This document shows, one piece after another, positions 35,992 through 46,193 of a stretch of DNA of 64,000 bases; the stretch's first letter is position 1; each line of letters opens with the position of its first letter. Below the pieces are notes generated by a model. The model did no database searches and was not told the origin of the DNA. It was given only the letters and a program-made list of their open reading frames with translations. The DNA is from Candidatus Nitrotoga sp. AM1P. Lineage in GTDB: Bacteria > Pseudomonadota > Gammaproteobacteria > Burkholderiales > Gallionellaceae. A program made the translations under genes and the position numbers. Location of the stretch: positions 124,001 to 188,000 of the forward strand of contig NZ_AP019547.1 of the NCBI RefSeq assembly GCF_013168275.1, read 5' to 3'.

Positions 35992-36701
35992 GTCAAGCTT
36001 TATTCCTGTTTAAAATCATAGTTGTTTGTATGCTTATTCCAGTCATCTGGCTTACCAATCTTACAATGAGTGCACGGGTGCTGATTCAGTATCTGATTAG
36101 TCCCAGAAAATAAATAAACATTCCACTTTTGTATGTTGTTCAGGGGCAACTATTCATACTTTCAGTGATCAATAAAATAATTTAGTCATTTCACTAATGG
36201 AATCGGCGTCTTTTCACTAGACATCAAGCTTTCCTGCTATCATTAATAATAATAGAATTTCATAGAATTTAGCTGTAGCTTGTTCTTTTTAGTTGAATTT
36301 TGTATTTGTGTATATCGAAAACTTGCGCTTGATTTTTTGTTCTGCAAGATCTTAATTCTGACGGGCTAATTTACTGCCCACTTCTTCATATTGTTATCTA
36401 TCGAACAAAGCATCGCACACCATGCTGTAAAATTGTTTAAAACAAATGTCATTCATTAACATGATGTATCTAAATATAAAATTTAATAATTTAAGACGCT
36501 TTTGTCAAATTACCGGGAGCCTTGTTGTAATTATTGAGTTTGATCAAAAATGCTGCGAGGGTATTGCATTGTGCAAAATGCCTGTAAAGCTCTTAGAAGA
36601 ATTTCTGAGAAAACAATTACACTAGCTAATATGAAAATAAAAGAAAAAATGCCCCGATGGGCACTTTATAACATGATGAATAAAATTGATAATTTATTTT
36701 A
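35992..36701. other. Long AT-rich intergenic region
   Basis: About 700 bases upstream of cysG and downstream of tRNA-Leu(CAG). Very AT-rich. Short inverted repeats exist (GTATG...CATAC near 36130-36160) and a terminator for the tRNA lies at 36644-36664. I see no riboswitch-like conserved structure and no convincing ORF; a small frame from 36550 runs into the tRNA gene and is not credible. Confidence 0.5.
36644..36664 (-). terminator. Intrinsic terminator after tRNA-Leu(CAG)
   Basis: On the minus strand GTGCCCATCGGGGCATTTTTT forms a 5-base GC stem (TGCCC/GGGCA) closed by an ATCG loop and followed by six T residues, about 40 bases after the tRNA 3' end. Confidence 0.8.
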
Positions 36702-36786
36702 TGGTGCCCAGAAGAGGACTCGAACCTCCACACCTTGCGGCACACGGACCTGAACCGTGCGCGTCTACCAATTCCGCCATCTGGGC
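36702..36786 (-). tRNA. tRNA-Leu (anticodon CAG)
   Basis: 85 bases including an encoded CCA. The 5' GCCCAGA pairs with TCTGGGC before A-CCA. The D-loop has GGTAGACGC, the anticodon loop reads TTCAGGT (CAG), a variable arm of class II length is present (TGCCGCAAGGTG), and the T-arm is GGTTCGAGTCC. An intrinsic terminator lies about 40 bases downstream. Confidence 0.97.
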
Positions 36787-36847
36787 AATAAAACAAAACT
36801 TTGCTTCTTGAGGGCGCACAAGTTAATCGTTATAGGATTTTCTGTCA

Positions 36848-39082
36848 ATGACAAATAAGAAAAACAACATTCGTGAGCTTGATCCATTCCTGGAACGTGA
36901 GCGTGCCCAGTACGATCATCCGCTTCCCAGCCGCGAGTACATTCTGCAATTGCTGGAAAAACAAGGTGTGCCGGTTGCCGAAGAAGAGTTATGCCACATA
37001 TTGCATATTGATGAACATGAGGCTGAACTGTTTACGCGCCGTCTGCGTGCTATGGAGCGCGATGGTCAGATAATGCGTAATCGCAAGCGGGCCATCTGCG
37101 TGATGGACAAACTTGACCTGATTAAAGGCAAGGTACAAGGCCATCCCGATGGCTTTGGTTTTTTGATTCCTGATGATGGCAGCACCGATCTAGTATTGAG
37201 TGCCAAGGAAATGCATAAAGCATTGCATGGCGATACTGTCATGGTACGCGAAATGGGCACCGACCGGCGCGGGCGCCGTGAGGCCAGTATCGTGGAGGTG
37301 TTGGAGCGCGCCACCCAGCGTCTGGTCGGGCGGTTGTATGAGGAGCATGGCATTCAGTTCGTGGTAGCGGAAAATCGTCGTATTAGTCAGGATATCCTTG
37401 TTGCTCCAGGTGAGCATATCGGGGCAAAAGCGGGGCAGGTGGTGATGCTGGAAATTATGCAGCAACCCAGCAAAAATGCACAACCCATAGGCCGCATCGT
37501 GCAGATTTTGGGCAATTATGCCGACCCTGGCATGGAAATTGAAATTGCGTTACGCAAGCATGATCTGCCGTATGAATTTCCAGTCGACACGAAACATCAA
37601 GCTGAAAAAATTGCGCCCCAAGTACTGCCAGAAGATTATGCAGGGCGCGAAGATTTACGTCAGTTGCCGCTTGTCACCATAGACGGTGAGACGGCGCGGG
37701 ATTTTGACGATGCGGTATATTGCGAGCCGAATGCCAATGGCTTCCGTCTGGTAGTAGCAATTGCCGATGTAAGTCATTATGTAAAGCCCGGAGATGCGCT
37801 GGATAAGGAAGCTTTGAATCGAGGTAACTCGGTATATTTCCCTCGCCGCGTTATTCCAATGTTGCCGGAAGAGCTTTCCAATGGCCTTTGTTCGCTTAAT
37901 CCACATGTTGAGCGCCTGTGCATGGTATGTGATATGCAGATCAGCGCTCAAGGCGATATTGAAGCTTATCGCTTCTATCCATCGGTTATGTTCTCGCAGG
38001 CTCGCCTGACCTACAACCAGGTAGCAGATATGCTGGTCCACCCACAAGGCGAAATGGCACAAAAATTTGCCGCCGTGTTGCCGCAAATCAGTCATTTACA
38101 TACCTTATTCAAGACTTTGCTGCAAGCCCGCGAGAAACGTGGTGCGATTGATTTTGAGACCATAGAAACTCAGATGATGTTTACCGATCAGGGCAAGATT
38201 GAGCGCATCGTACCCTTGGTACGTAACGATGCCCATCGCCTGATCGAGGAATGCATGCTGGCAGCTAACGTCTGTACCGCCAATTTCCTCAGCGAACGTA
38301 AGCACCCGGTGTTATATCGTGTGCATGAAGGCCCCACTCCTGAAAAATTGGAAGCCGTGCGTGAGTTCTTTAAGGAATTTGGCTTGGAACTTGGGGGAGG
38401 CGACAAACCTGAGGCTGGTGATTACTCTAAGCTGCTCAAGCAGGTTAAAGGGCGGCCTGATGCCGCTTTATTGCAAACAGTGATGTTACGCTCATTGCGC
38501 CAAGCCCGTTATTGCCCAGAAAATATGGGTCATTTCGGTCTCGGCTACGATGCCTATACACACTTTACTTCGCCCATTCGCCGTTATCCCGATCTGTTGG
38601 TGCACCGCGCTATTAAGGCTGTGTTAAATAACAATCAATACAAACCAAAAGAGAAATGGGACACACTTGGTATACATTGTTCCATGACGGAGCGGCGGGC
38701 TGATGATGCCACACGTGATGTTGAAGCGTGGCTGAAATGTTTCTATATGCGGGATCATCTCGGCAGCAGCTTCGAAGGCACGGTATCTTCAGTGACTGGC
38801 TTCGGCCTGTTTGTTGCGCTGGACGATCTTTTCATCGAAGGGCTGGTGCATGTGTCAGAACTCGGTACGGATTATTTTCATTTCGATGCGGCCAAGCACC
38901 AGATGCTAGGCGAGCGCTCTGGCAAGCGCTATCGCTTGGGAGATCGCGTGCGCGTTAAAGTCGTGAGAGTGGATATGGAGAGTACCAAGCTCGACTTCGT
39001 GCTGGATCTGCCTACTGGGGAATCGCCCGTTAAGGAAGCGAAAATTAAGAAACCAAAAAAAACCAAACTACGCCATGACTGA
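36848..39082 (+). CDS. rnr: Ribonuclease R
   Basis: 744 aa. Domains in order: N-terminal helix-turn-helix ([21 protein letters not shown]), cold-shock domains ([18 protein letters not shown]), the RNB catalytic domain with the acidic cluster [16 protein letters not shown] and [14 protein letters not shown] near residues 275-320, and a C-terminal S1 domain ([34 protein letters not shown]) with a lysine-rich tail. It degrades structured RNA 3'-5', and in E. coli works with SmpB/tmRNA on stalled messages. The stop overlaps the rlmB start by 8 bases, a conserved rnr-rlmB operon. Confidence 0.97.
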   Translation: MTNKKNNIRELDPFLERERAQYDHPLPSREYILQLLEKQGVPVAEEELCHILHIDEHEAELFTRRLRAMERDGQIMRNRKRAICVMDKLDLIKGKVQGHPDGFGFLIPDDGSTDLVLSAKEMHKALHGDTVMVREMGTDRRGRREASIVEVLERATQRLVGRLYEEHGIQFVVAENRRISQDILVAPGEHIGAKAGQVVMLEIMQQPSKNAQPIGRIVQILGNYADPGMEIEIALRKHDLPYEFPVDTKHQAEKIAPQVLPEDYAGREDLRQLPLVTIDGETARDFDDAVYCEPNANGFRLVVAIADVSHYVKPGDALDKEALNRGNSVYFPRRVIPMLPEELSNGLCSLNPHVERLCMVCDMQISAQGDIEAYRFYPSVMFSQARLTYNQVADMLVHPQGEMAQKFAAVLPQISHLHTLFKTLLQAREKRGAIDFETIETQMMFTDQGKIERIVPLVRNDAHRLIEECMLAANVCTANFLSERKHPVLYRVHEGPTPEKLEAVREFFKEFGLELGGGDKPEAGDYSKLLKQVKGRPDAALLQTVMLRSLRQARYCPENMGHFGLGYDAYTHFTSPIRRYPDLLVHRAIKAVLNNNQYKPKEKWDTLGIHCSMTERRADDATRDVEAWLKCFYMRDHLGSSFEGTVSSVTGFGLFVALDDLFIEGLVHVSELGTDYFHFDAAKHQMLGERSGKRYRLGDRVRVKVVRVDMESTKLDFVLDLPTGESPVKEAKIKKPKKTKLRHD

Positions 39083-39812
39083 AACTCGTGTAATTCATGG
39101 TTTTCATGCCGTCACTGCGCGTATTCGCCAGCACGCTGACAGCGTGCTGGAACTTTATATAGATACCCAACGCCGTGATCCACGGGTTCGTGATCTGTTG
39201 AAGCTGGCGGAAAGTAATAACGTGCGTGTGGTTCCAGTGGATACCAAGCGTCTTGATGGCATGGCTGGCAATGCTCGTCATCAAGGGGTCGCCGCTCGCG
39301 TAGACGCCGCGCAAAAGGTGCGGCATCTGGACGACGTACTGGATACACTCACCGAACCCGCGTTGCTACTAGTGCTGGATGGTGTACAAGATCCGCATAA
39401 CCTGGGTGCTTGTTTGCGCAGTGCCGATGCTTTCGGCATACATGCTGTTATCGCTCCCAAAGATCGCGCCGTTGGTTTGAATGCGACCGTGGAAAAGGTT
39501 GCCTGCGGCGCGGCAGAAACGGTTCCCTATATCACCGTTACCAACCTTGCACGTACCCTGCGCGAACTACAGGAGCGTGATATCTGGGTAGTCGGTGCGG
39601 ATAGCGAGGCCAAAACTGACCTGTATGGGTTCCGGCATACCGGCGCATTAGCCTGGGTGCTGGGGGCGGAAGGAGAGGGCCTGCGTCGGCTTACCCAAGA
39701 AACCTGCGATCAACTGGTGCGTATTCCGATGCTGGGCAGCGTGGAAAGCTTGAATGTTTCTGTGAGCGCAGGGGTGTGTTTGTTTGAATCGAGAAGACAA
39801 CGGATGGGGTAA
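39075..39812 (+). CDS. rlmB: 23S rRNA (guanosine-2251-2'-O)-methyltransferase
   Basis: 245 aa SPOUT methylase. The N-terminal L30e-like domain starts [23 protein letters not shown]; the knot has [39 protein letters not shown] and [23 protein letters not shown]. Overlap with rnr (ATG inside the rnr 3' end) matches the usual rnr-rlmB arrangement, supporting RlmB over other TrmH paralogues such as the gene at 8287. Confidence 0.95.
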   Translation: MTETRVIHGFHAVTARIRQHADSVLELYIDTQRRDPRVRDLLKLAESNNVRVVPVDTKRLDGMAGNARHQGVAARVDAAQKVRHLDDVLDTLTEPALLLVLDGVQDPHNLGACLRSADAFGIHAVIAPKDRAVGLNATVEKVACGAAETVPYITVTNLARTLRELQERDIWVVGADSEAKTDLYGFRHTGALAWVLGAEGEGLRRLTQETCDQLVRIPMLGSVESLNVSVSAGVCLFESRRQRMG

Positions 39813-39944
39813 AGTAGCAGCAAACTGGACGGAATAACTAGAGTAGCGTATTTCACCGATTATTTTTGTTTTGCTTATTTCACTTTATGTTCTGAGCTTC
39901 AGTATTCAAATTTTCGTTCCAATATTTGGCATTGCCAATATGGG

Positions 39945-41933
39945 TCATCCTAACATCGCCTTCAACCGCGCTAATTTCGCCATCCCCACATCTTTGCTTA
40001 CTTCGGGTGTGCTGCCTGTTGGTAATACACCCGAATAGATTAGTTCATCTGCGGGCAATTCTTTCAAGAAGCGGCTTGCTTCACATGCCTGCCATTCTTT
40101 ACCGTGTTTGCGCTTGGTGCAGTAGCTGATTTGCAGCGAGCGCTCTGCGCGAGTTACGCCCACGTACATCAGCCGACGTTCTTCCTCAATCTGTTCCGGT
40201 TGCTCGCTTTGGTGGTGCGGCAGGGTGCCTTCTTCCACTCCAACCATGAACACATGGCCGAATTCCAGACCCTTGGCAGCGTGCAGAGTGGATAATGAAA
40301 CGGCATCCACTTCTTCTTCGCGGGATTCGAGCAGGTTCATCAGCGCGATGGTTTGTGTCATCGCCAGTAACGTTTTGCCGTCGGCTTCCGATTTGCGGTT
40401 GATCCAGCCGACAAAATCGGTAACATTCGCCCATTTGTTTTCCGCCTGACGTGGTTCATGGCTATCAAACAGCCATGCCTCATAATCTATTGCGCTCATT
40501 AAATCTGCCATCACTGTCGCACACTCTTCCTTGTCGGCGCGCGCTTCCATGCGATTAATGAAATTGCAAAAGGTTAGTAACTCTTCATGCTGTCGTGCAG
40601 GAAGTTGATGTGCCATGGCGCTTTCGAAAGCCGCTGCGAACAGGCTTATGTTGCGTGTACCGGCATAGCCCGCAAGCTTCTCCAGTGTCTGGTTGCCAAT
40701 ACCTCGTTTAGGCGTGGTAATGGCGCGAATGAAGGCCGGATCGTCATCCGTGTTTGCAATCAAGCGTAAATAAGCAGTGAGATCCTTGATCTCCGCGCGA
40801 TCGAAGAAGGAGCTGCCGCCACTGACGGTATAGGGCACTTTCTGTCCACGCAGTTGTTCCTCAAAAGTACGCGATAGGTGATTGCTGCGATACAGGATGG
40901 CGTAGTCAGAAAAACGCGTATTGTGTTCAAATTTATGTGCCAGCAAACGCATTATTACGGACTCTGCTTCGTTCTCGCCGTCCCTGGCTGCGAATACGCG
41001 GATAGGGTCGCCCGGTCCATGGTCGCTCCACAATTTTTTTTCGAATAGCTTGGTGTTGTTACGTATTAAATGATTGGCACAGGTCAAAATGCGTTGCGAA
41101 GAACGGTAGTTCTGTTCCAGCTTGATTACGCGTAAATTCACGTGGTCATTTTGTAAATTCTGCAAATTCGCGGTGCTTGCTCCCCGCCAGGCATAGATCG
41201 CCTGATCATCGTCGCCCACTGCCGTGAGTGCTGCGCGACTACCTGCCAGCAAGCGAGTCATTTGATACTGGCAATCGTTGGTATCCTGATATTCGTCAAT
41301 CAACAGATAACGAAACCGCTGCTGCCAGCGCAGCAGGGCTTCAGGAAAACCCTGAAATAAATCCACTGGCAAGCGGATCAAGTCATCAAAATCCATCGCC
41401 TGATAGGCGCGTAATGTTTCCTGATAGCGTCCATAAAGTAATGCAGTACGTTGCTCTGCTTCGTTTTCTACCAGACTTAAGGCTTGTTCTGGTGAAGTAA
41501 AAGAGGATTTCCATTTGGACATGACACTTTGTGCGATACGAATATCTTGTTTGTCCGGTGCACCCAACAGCTCACTAATGATCTTTGCTGTATCAGCACT
41601 GTCGAAGATAGAAAACTGTTTTTTGTAGCCGAGCAGCCCAGCCTCCTCGCGCAAGATTTGCATACCTAGCGCATGGAAGGTGCAAATGGTTAAACCTTTG
41701 GTATTGCGCCCAGATAACAGTTTGCCTACGCGCTCACGCATTTCATTCGCAGCCTTGTTGGTGAAGGTGATTGCGGCGATGTTGCGCGGTGCATAGTCGC
41801 ATTGCTCAATGAGATAGGCGAGTTTATGAGTGATAACACGCGTTTTTCCGCTGCCTGCGCCAGCCAGTACTAACAGCGGGCCATCCAGATATTTAACTGC
41901 TTCGAATTGTGAGGGATTGAGTTTACTTAGCAT
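39945..41933 (-). CDS. rep: ATP-dependent DNA helicase Rep
   Basis: 662 aa superfamily I, UvrD/Rep type. Motif I LAGAGSGKTRVITHKLAYL (residues 22-40), motif Ia AITFTNKAANEMRERV, motif II LIDEYQDTND, motif III AVGDDDQAIYAWRGA, motif IV VIKLEQNYRSSQRIL and motif VI MYVGVTRAERSL are all in place. The start MLSKLNPSQFEAVKYLDGPLLVLAGAGSGK is typical of Rep rather than UvrD. It unwinds DNA 3'-5' and clears proteins ahead of replication forks. Convergent with rlmB. Confidence 0.95.
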   Translation of the reverse strand: MLSKLNPSQFEAVKYLDGPLLVLAGAGSGKTRVITHKLAYLIEQCDYAPRNIAAITFTNKAANEMRERVGKLLSGRNTKGLTICTFHALGMQILREEAGLLGYKKQFSIFDSADTAKIISELLGAPDKQDIRIAQSVMSKWKSSFTSPEQALSLVENEAEQRTALLYGRYQETLRAYQAMDFDDLIRLPVDLFQGFPEALLRWQQRFRYLLIDEYQDTNDCQYQMTRLLAGSRAALTAVGDDDQAIYAWRGASTANLQNLQNDHVNLRVIKLEQNYRSSQRILTCANHLIRNNTKLFEKKLWSDHGPGDPIRVFAARDGENEAESVIMRLLAHKFEHNTRFSDYAILYRSNHLSRTFEEQLRGQKVPYTVSGGSSFFDRAEIKDLTAYLRLIANTDDDPAFIRAITTPKRGIGNQTLEKLAGYAGTRNISLFAAAFESAMAHQLPARQHEELLTFCNFINRMEARADKEECATVMADLMSAIDYEAWLFDSHEPRQAENKWANVTDFVGWINRKSEADGKTLLAMTQTIALMNLLESREEEVDAVSLSTLHAAKGLEFGHVFMVGVEEGTLPHHQSEQPEQIEEERRLMYVGVTRAERSLQISYCTKRKHGKEWQACEASRFLKELPADELIYSGVLPTGSTPEVSKDVGMAKLARLKAMLG

Positions 41934-42313
41934 TAGAACAACTCTAAAAAAATCCCAATTTCATTCCTGCTGACGTTGAGAAAATGGGTTTTTGCGACAA
42001 CATTCAGAGATTAAAAAGATCGGATTAGCGGGAATGTTATGGTGGGCTGAGCAAAGTTACAGCGGAGAGTCAGATTGTGCATGAATGGGAGCTTTGTTTT
42101 GACTACTTTCACGATCGCAGCAATATAAATTTTATTTACATGCTGCATTGTGAGTGCTTGTACTGTTTGTGTGTGCTGCCAGGCCACTCTACCTTTACGG
42201 TTATTTATTTTGTTCAAATTTACCGGAAAGTTCATTTTTGCGAAGCAAGCCTGATTTTGCGGAGCAGAGCTTGATTTTTGAAAGTTACAATTTATCTGCA
42301 ACTTATTGATTGT
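41934..42313. other. Intergenic region between rep and tRNA-Leu
   Basis: About 380 bases. It includes an imperfect inverted repeat (AAATCCCAATTTC / GAAAATGGGTTTTT at about 41950-41995) and two near-tandem copies of TTTGCGAAGCAAGCCTGATT near 42235-42275, where the second copy reads TTTGCGGAGCAGAGCTTGATT. These may be part of a terminator region for tRNA-Leu(UAA). No gene is credible. Confidence 0.4.
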
Positions 42314-42402
42314 TGGTGCCCGGGACCGGACTTGAACCGGTACAGAGATTTCTCCCCGACGGATTTTAAGTCCGTTGTGTCTACCAATTTCACCACCCGG
42401 GC
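42314..42402 (-). tRNA. tRNA-Leu (anticodon UAA)
   Basis: 89 bases including encoded CCA. Acceptor GCCCGGG pairs with CCCGGGC; D-loop TTGGTAGACAC; anticodon loop ACTTAAAATCC gives TAA; long class II variable arm (GTCGGGGAGAAATCTCTGTAC); T-arm CGGTTCAAGTCCG. Confidence 0.97.
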
Positions 42403-42725
42403 GAGATAAAGCAAGTTTGGAATGAGGATTACTAACCAACTCATTGCACAACGCGCATTATACAGAGATGCCCGCCACGTTAGCAAAAACATCGTAATTT
42501 TTCTCAATCAGGTCGGGTAATTGGCGAATTGATTGAGACCATGTTTGTCAGCAATAAATTGATTTGTCCGGTATTACAGCAAATAAATGGCACGCTTTTG
42601 ATCTCTTCTCTTTCCTGAGTTACAGAGTCAGACCTGTACCGTTCCTGTGGCTGAGTTATACCGGATAAATCATGTGCCACAAGCCGGGGGAGTTTCTTTG
42701 CGCGATAAGAACTGATGCTGTTTTC
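42403..42725. other. Intergenic region before the tRNA cluster
   Basis: About 320 bases between the divergent tRNA-Leu(UAA) and the Gly-Cys-Pro cluster. Apart from the promoter that begins at 42726 I see no gene or strong structure. Confidence 0.5.
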
Positions 42726-42753
42726 TTGACACTGATAGCAATATCACTATAAT
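42726..42753 (+). promoter_or_regulatory. Sigma-70 promoter of the tRNA Gly-Cys-Pro cluster
   Basis: A perfect -35 (TTGACA, 42726-42731) and a perfect -10 (TATAAT, 42748-42753) are separated by 16 bases and followed by GCGGAC near the start site, 16 bases before tRNA-Gly. Consensus-level promoters are expected for stable RNA genes. Confidence 0.9.
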
Positions 42754-42769
42754 GCGGACTTCGATTTTT

Positions 42770-42845
<76 letters not shown>

Positions 42846-42899
42846 CCTTCTTGGGAAAGTATCTGGCTTTCCCTTTATTTCTTAAAGCATGCGCAACAT

Positions 42900-42973
42900 G
42901 GCGGGGTGGCAGAGTGGTCATGCAGCGGCCTGCAAAGCCGTGTACGCCGGTTCGATTCCGACCCCCGCCTCCA
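42900..42973 (+). tRNA. tRNA-Cys (anticodon GCA)
   Basis: 74 bases with encoded CCA. Acceptor GGCGGGG/CCCCGCC, D-arm GGCAGAGTGGTCATGC, anticodon loop CCTGCAAAG (GCA), T-arm CCGGTTCGATTCCGA. Lies 54 bases after tRNA-Gly. Confidence 0.97.
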
Positions 42974-43039
42974 TTTTCAAGCGTACTTAGCCCAAAATTT
43001 ATCCGTGGATTTTTTGTGCTCTGTTATAATTCTGACCTT

Positions 43040-43116
<77 letters not shown>

Positions 43117-43124
43117 ATTAAATC

Positions 43125-43160
43125 AAAGGCTTGCAGCGTAAACTCTGTAAGCCTTTTTTA
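43125..43160 (+). terminator. Terminator of the tRNA cluster
   Basis: AAAGGCTT and AAGCCTTT form an 8-base stem around GCAGCGTAAACTCTGT, followed directly by a T-run (TTTTTTA), nine bases after tRNA-Pro. Confidence 0.85.
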
Positions 43161-43314
43161 TTTACTATGATTTATGACTATAGTTTATAGGTATCAGAAA
43201 ATTCTGCTTACCCCGTGTTCGATAATAATTAATATTCAAATATCTTTGGGTGGGTTCACAGTGCTTCATGAATTTATTTTTTCGCATTCAGCTATCAGGA
43301 AATAAAATACCGAT

Positions 43315-43872
43315 ATGTTAAAAGCTATCGAAAAATGGTTCGAAGCTACGCTGTGGAACGGACGCTTCGTCGTAGTGGTAGCCGTTGTGGCGAGCATGGC
43401 CGCTGCCATTGCGATTTTCTATATGGCCACAGTGGACGTGGTGTACCTTGTCGGCCACATGCTACCTTATGCCGATTCTGCCTTGACTGAAGAGGCGCGC
43501 AAGCTTCTTCATGACCAGACCATCAGCCATGTGGTCGAAGTCGTTGACGGTTACCTGCTTGCCACCTTCATGCTGATTTTTTCGCTCGGCATGTATGAAC
43601 TGTTTGTCAGTGACATTGATGAAGCACATGGTAGCAAAACCTCCAGCAAGATTTTGGTTATCGCGAGTCTGGATGACCTCAAAGCGCGGCTGGCCAAGGT
43701 AATTCTGATGATCCTGATCGTTACCCTGTTCGAAGAAGCAATGAACATGAAGATATCGACCCCGATCGACCTGCTTTATCTCGGCGGCGCCATTGCTCTG
43801 ATCGGTGCTTCGCTGTTTCTGACCCATAAGTCGGAAGACAACGGAAAAGACAGCAAACACCCTGGAGATTGA
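43315..43872 (+). CDS. YqhA/UPF0114-family membrane protein
   Basis: 185 aa with about four membrane segments (FVVVVAVVASMAAAIAIFYMA, VVDGYLLATFMLIFSLGMYELFV, VILMILIVTLFEEAM, LLYLGGAIALIGASLFLT). The patterns SSKILVIASLDDLKARLAKVILMILIV and YELFVSDIDEA are characteristic of UPF0114 (E. coli YqhA). No function is established for the family. It is a single gene between the tRNA cluster and tpm. Confidence 0.85.
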   Translation: MLKAIEKWFEATLWNGRFVVVVAVVASMAAAIAIFYMATVDVVYLVGHMLPYADSALTEEARKLLHDQTISHVVEVVDGYLLATFMLIFSLGMYELFVSDIDEAHGSKTSSKILVIASLDDLKARLAKVILMILIVTLFEEAMNMKISTPIDLLYLGGAIALIGASLFLTHKSEDNGKDSKHPGD

Positions 43873-44012
43873 ATCGTGAATTGTATTTTTCTGTTTCCCA
43901 TGACCCACTATTCGATTGGTGAGCCTCGTCAAAATTTCGATCATATGCTACAGAGCTCGACCCTCTGTGGCGGCGTGCATGGCTATTTCGACTATACTTT
44001 CGTGGCAGGTGG

Positions 44013-44681
44013 ATGAATATGGATACAGATTATTGGCGCGAACGTTGGGCCAGAAGTGAAACAGGTTTCCATCAGAAAGAAATTAATCCGCACTTGCAGC
44101 GATTCTGGTCTGCACTGAACCTTACTTCGGGCAGTCGTGTGTTCGTGCCACTTTGCGGCAAGAGTCGTGACATGCTTTGGCTGCGAGCGCAAGGCCATGA
44201 AGTAGTTGGCGTAGAAATCAGTCCATTGGCGGTCGAGGCATTCTTTGCTGAAAGCGGCCTGCATGCGTCAGTCACAAAACACGACACCTTCAGTATCTAC
44301 CAGACAGAAGGAATTCGGCTTTACTGCGGCGATTTTTTCCAGCTGACATCAGAGGATATGGCCGGAGTGAGCGCAGTTTTTGACCGCGCCTCACTTATCG
44401 CGCTACCCCCATCGATGCGCAGTGCCTATGCAGCCCACATGCAGACTATCTTGGTTTCAGGCGTAAATACCTTGTTAGTTACCTTCGACTATCCCCAGCA
44501 TGAAATGCAGGGGCCGCCTTTTAGTGTAAAAGAGCCGGAGGTAAGAGCACTTTATGAGAAAATGGGCGAAGTGCGCCTGTTGAATAGCGCGGACATTCTC
44601 GACCAGGAACCACGATTTCGCGATAAGGGTATAACCCAGTTGCAGGAAAATATTTTCCTTGTGACGCATAACCCGCGTTAA
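44013..44681 (+). CDS. tpm: Thiopurine S-methyltransferase family protein
   Basis: 222 aa, full length for bacterial TPMT. It starts MNMDTDYWRERWARSETGFHQKEINPHL; the SAM site is FVPLCGKSRDMLWLRAQGHEVVGVEIS (residues ~44-70), and DRASLIALPPSMRSAYAAHM is also conserved. Bacterial members methylate thiopurines and are linked to selenium/tellurium oxyanion detoxification; which applies here is open. Its neighbour ArsC suggests a metalloid/thiol stress cluster. Confidence 0.93.
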   Translation: MNMDTDYWRERWARSETGFHQKEINPHLQRFWSALNLTSGSRVFVPLCGKSRDMLWLRAQGHEVVGVEISPLAVEAFFAESGLHASVTKHDTFSIYQTEGIRLYCGDFFQLTSEDMAGVSAVFDRASLIALPPSMRSAYAAHMQTILVSGVNTLLVTFDYPQHEMQGPPFSVKEPEVRALYEKMGEVRLLNSADILDQEPRFRDKGITQLQENIFLVTHNPR

Positions 44682-44873
44682 GCAGAAATATTAAATTCTT
44701 CTTAATTCTTTCAAGAAGAAACATCATGTACCAGTTTCTTTGGTTTCAATTTTTGCGCGGCTCTTGCCCCAATTATGGGTGCGCTGATTCAGATGCCCAC
44801 CATGCTTTGATGGTTAGTCAACAATTCCAAGTCTTGGTATGATTAGGTCTGAACTTTTTGAGTAAGAAGCCTT

Positions 44874-45233
44874 ATGACTGACATAACTATCTATCACAAC
44901 CCTGGCTGTGGCACTTCGCGCAACACGTTGGCGATGATTCGCGATAGAGGTATTGAACCGCGTGTTATCGAGTATCTGAAAACGCCACCTAGCCGTGCTG
45001 AACTGGTGACGTTGATCGCAGCCATTGGCAAGCCTGTGCGCGATGTGCTACGCCGTAAAGACACGCTAATTGAAGAGCTGGATCTGGATAATCCGAAATG
45101 GAGCGATGACGAACTAATCGATTTCATGATCGCAAACCCGATTCTGATCAATCGCCCGATTGTTGTAACACCCTTGGGAACACGTTTGTGCCGGCCATCT
45201 GAATCTGTGTTGGACATTCTGCCGCAATTGTAA
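44874..45233 (+). CDS. arsC: Arsenate reductase, glutaredoxin-coupled ArsC
   Basis: 119 aa. The catalytic cysteine is in YHNPGCGTSRNTLAMI (Cys12 region), and the anion-site arginines are seen in GKPVRDVLRRKDT and NRPIVVTPLGTRLCRPSE. This is the E. coli plasmid-R773 type that reduces arsenate to arsenite with glutathione/glutaredoxin; the window also holds gshA. No arsR, arsB or acr3 lies next to it, so it may be one of the chromosomal ArsC/YfgD-like copies. Confidence 0.92.
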   Translation: MTDITIYHNPGCGTSRNTLAMIRDRGIEPRVIEYLKTPPSRAELVTLIAAIGKPVRDVLRRKDTLIEELDLDNPKWSDDELIDFMIANPILINRPIVVTPLGTRLCRPSESVLDILPQL

Positions 45234-45304
45234 TGCTCAAATATATCGTCACATTTTAGTTAGGATTCCTTGACAATTGCCTGGGTTTCGCAGAGACTAT
45301 AAAC

Positions 45305-45964
45305 ATGAAAACGAAACACACCTTACCTTGGGAAGACACCCCTGCAAAAAGCGAACGGATTGTCAGTGCCATTACGCGAATTGCTTCTGTGTTACGCAGC
45401 GGAGCGTGGCAATTTGCGACGACTGAAGGGCTCAACCCGACACAAGTGGATATTCTCGAAGCGCTGCGGTCACGACGAGCAGGTGTACGTTTATCATGGA
45501 TAGCCCAGCATCTGGGCGTAACGGCCGCCAGCGCGAGTGACTCCATCACTTCGCTCACAGCTAAAGGATTAATTGAAAAGGGACGTGACTCTGAAGACGG
45601 ACGCGCTGTGGCATTGAGGCTAACGAGATCAGGGCAAGACTTGGCTGCAAGGATTTCCAACTCGGTCAGTTTTGCGCACGAAGCCGCTTCTGATCTTCCT
45701 CAGTCCACTCAGGATGCTTTGTTTGAATCTCTTCTGGTATTGATTGGTAAGCTGCAGCAGTCGGATCGATTCCCTGAAATTCGCGCCTGCGTCACATGCA
45801 AGCACTTTGCAGTAAACAGGCATCCTGATTCTGAAACGCCACACCATTGTATGTTGGTCGATGCGCCACTTTCTGTGAGCTCGTTGCGTCTTGATTGTCC
45901 AGAACATGATCAGGCCCAAACAACCGTCGCCGTTCAAAACTGGCGGGAGCTTGAAGGTGTTTAA
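45305..45964 (+). CDS. MarR-family regulator with a C-terminal cysteine cluster
   Basis: 219 aa. Residues ~25-130 form a MarR winged helix (LNPTQVDILEALRSRRAGVRLSWIAQHLGVTAASASDSITSLTAKGLIEKGRDSEDGRAVALRLT). After a linker, the last ~60 residues contain CVTCKHF, PHHCMLVD and LDCPEHD: four cysteines plus histidines, suggesting a metal or Fe-S site and thus a sensor. Some MarR proteins in proteobacteria have this tail; the ligand is unknown. A truncated carboxymuconolactone-decarboxylase-like gene begins right at its stop and a redoxin follows, so it probably controls thiol/peroxide genes. Confidence 0.85.
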   Translation: MKTKHTLPWEDTPAKSERIVSAITRIASVLRSGAWQFATTEGLNPTQVDILEALRSRRAGVRLSWIAQHLGVTAASASDSITSLTAKGLIEKGRDSEDGRAVALRLTRSGQDLAARISNSVSFAHEAASDLPQSTQDALFESLLVLIGKLQQSDRFPEIRACVTCKHFAVNRHPDSETPHHCMLVDAPLSVSSLRLDCPEHDQAQTTVAVQNWRELEGV

Positions 45965-46182
45965 ATGCCGCCGCCGCTTTGCGTTTTGCTCTAAAACTTG
46001 TTAACAACCGTGCGCAAATTGTCGATGCCGATGTCATCGAATTGGGAACGGTGGGGGTCAACGATGAACAGATCGTCGAAATCATGGCTCACGTCGTATT
46101 AAACATTTTTACCAACTATGTCAATTTGGCTTTTAATGTGCCGATCGATTTTCCTAAAATAAATCTACGCGTAGCTGACTAG
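45965..46182 (+). pseudogene. Beheaded carboxymuconolactone decarboxylase/AhpD-like gene
   Basis: The frame reads LNAAALRFALKLVNNRAQIV, then GVNDEQIVEIMAHVVLNIFT and NYVNLAFNVPIDFPKINL to TAG at 46180-46182. This is the C-terminal half of an AhpD-like CMD protein ('QIIEIVAHVALNTFTNYIN' pattern). The CxxC catalytic half is missing: upstream in frame is a stop that falls inside the MarR gene's end. So the N-terminal half has been deleted and the remnant is fused against the MarR stop. A TTG at 45979 could make a 67-aa peptide, but no RBS is evident. Confidence 0.8.
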
Positions 46183-46193
46183 CTGCCAGCTTT

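Noticed and set aside
36550..36753. 67-codon frame upstream of rnr
   Set aside because: Runs through the terminator and into the tRNA-Leu gene, so it cannot be a real protein gene.
43025..43030. TATAAT before tRNA-Pro as a separate promoter
   Set aside because: No adequate -35 at the right spacing; the upstream consensus promoter probably serves all three tRNAs, so it is mentioned only in the tRNA entry.
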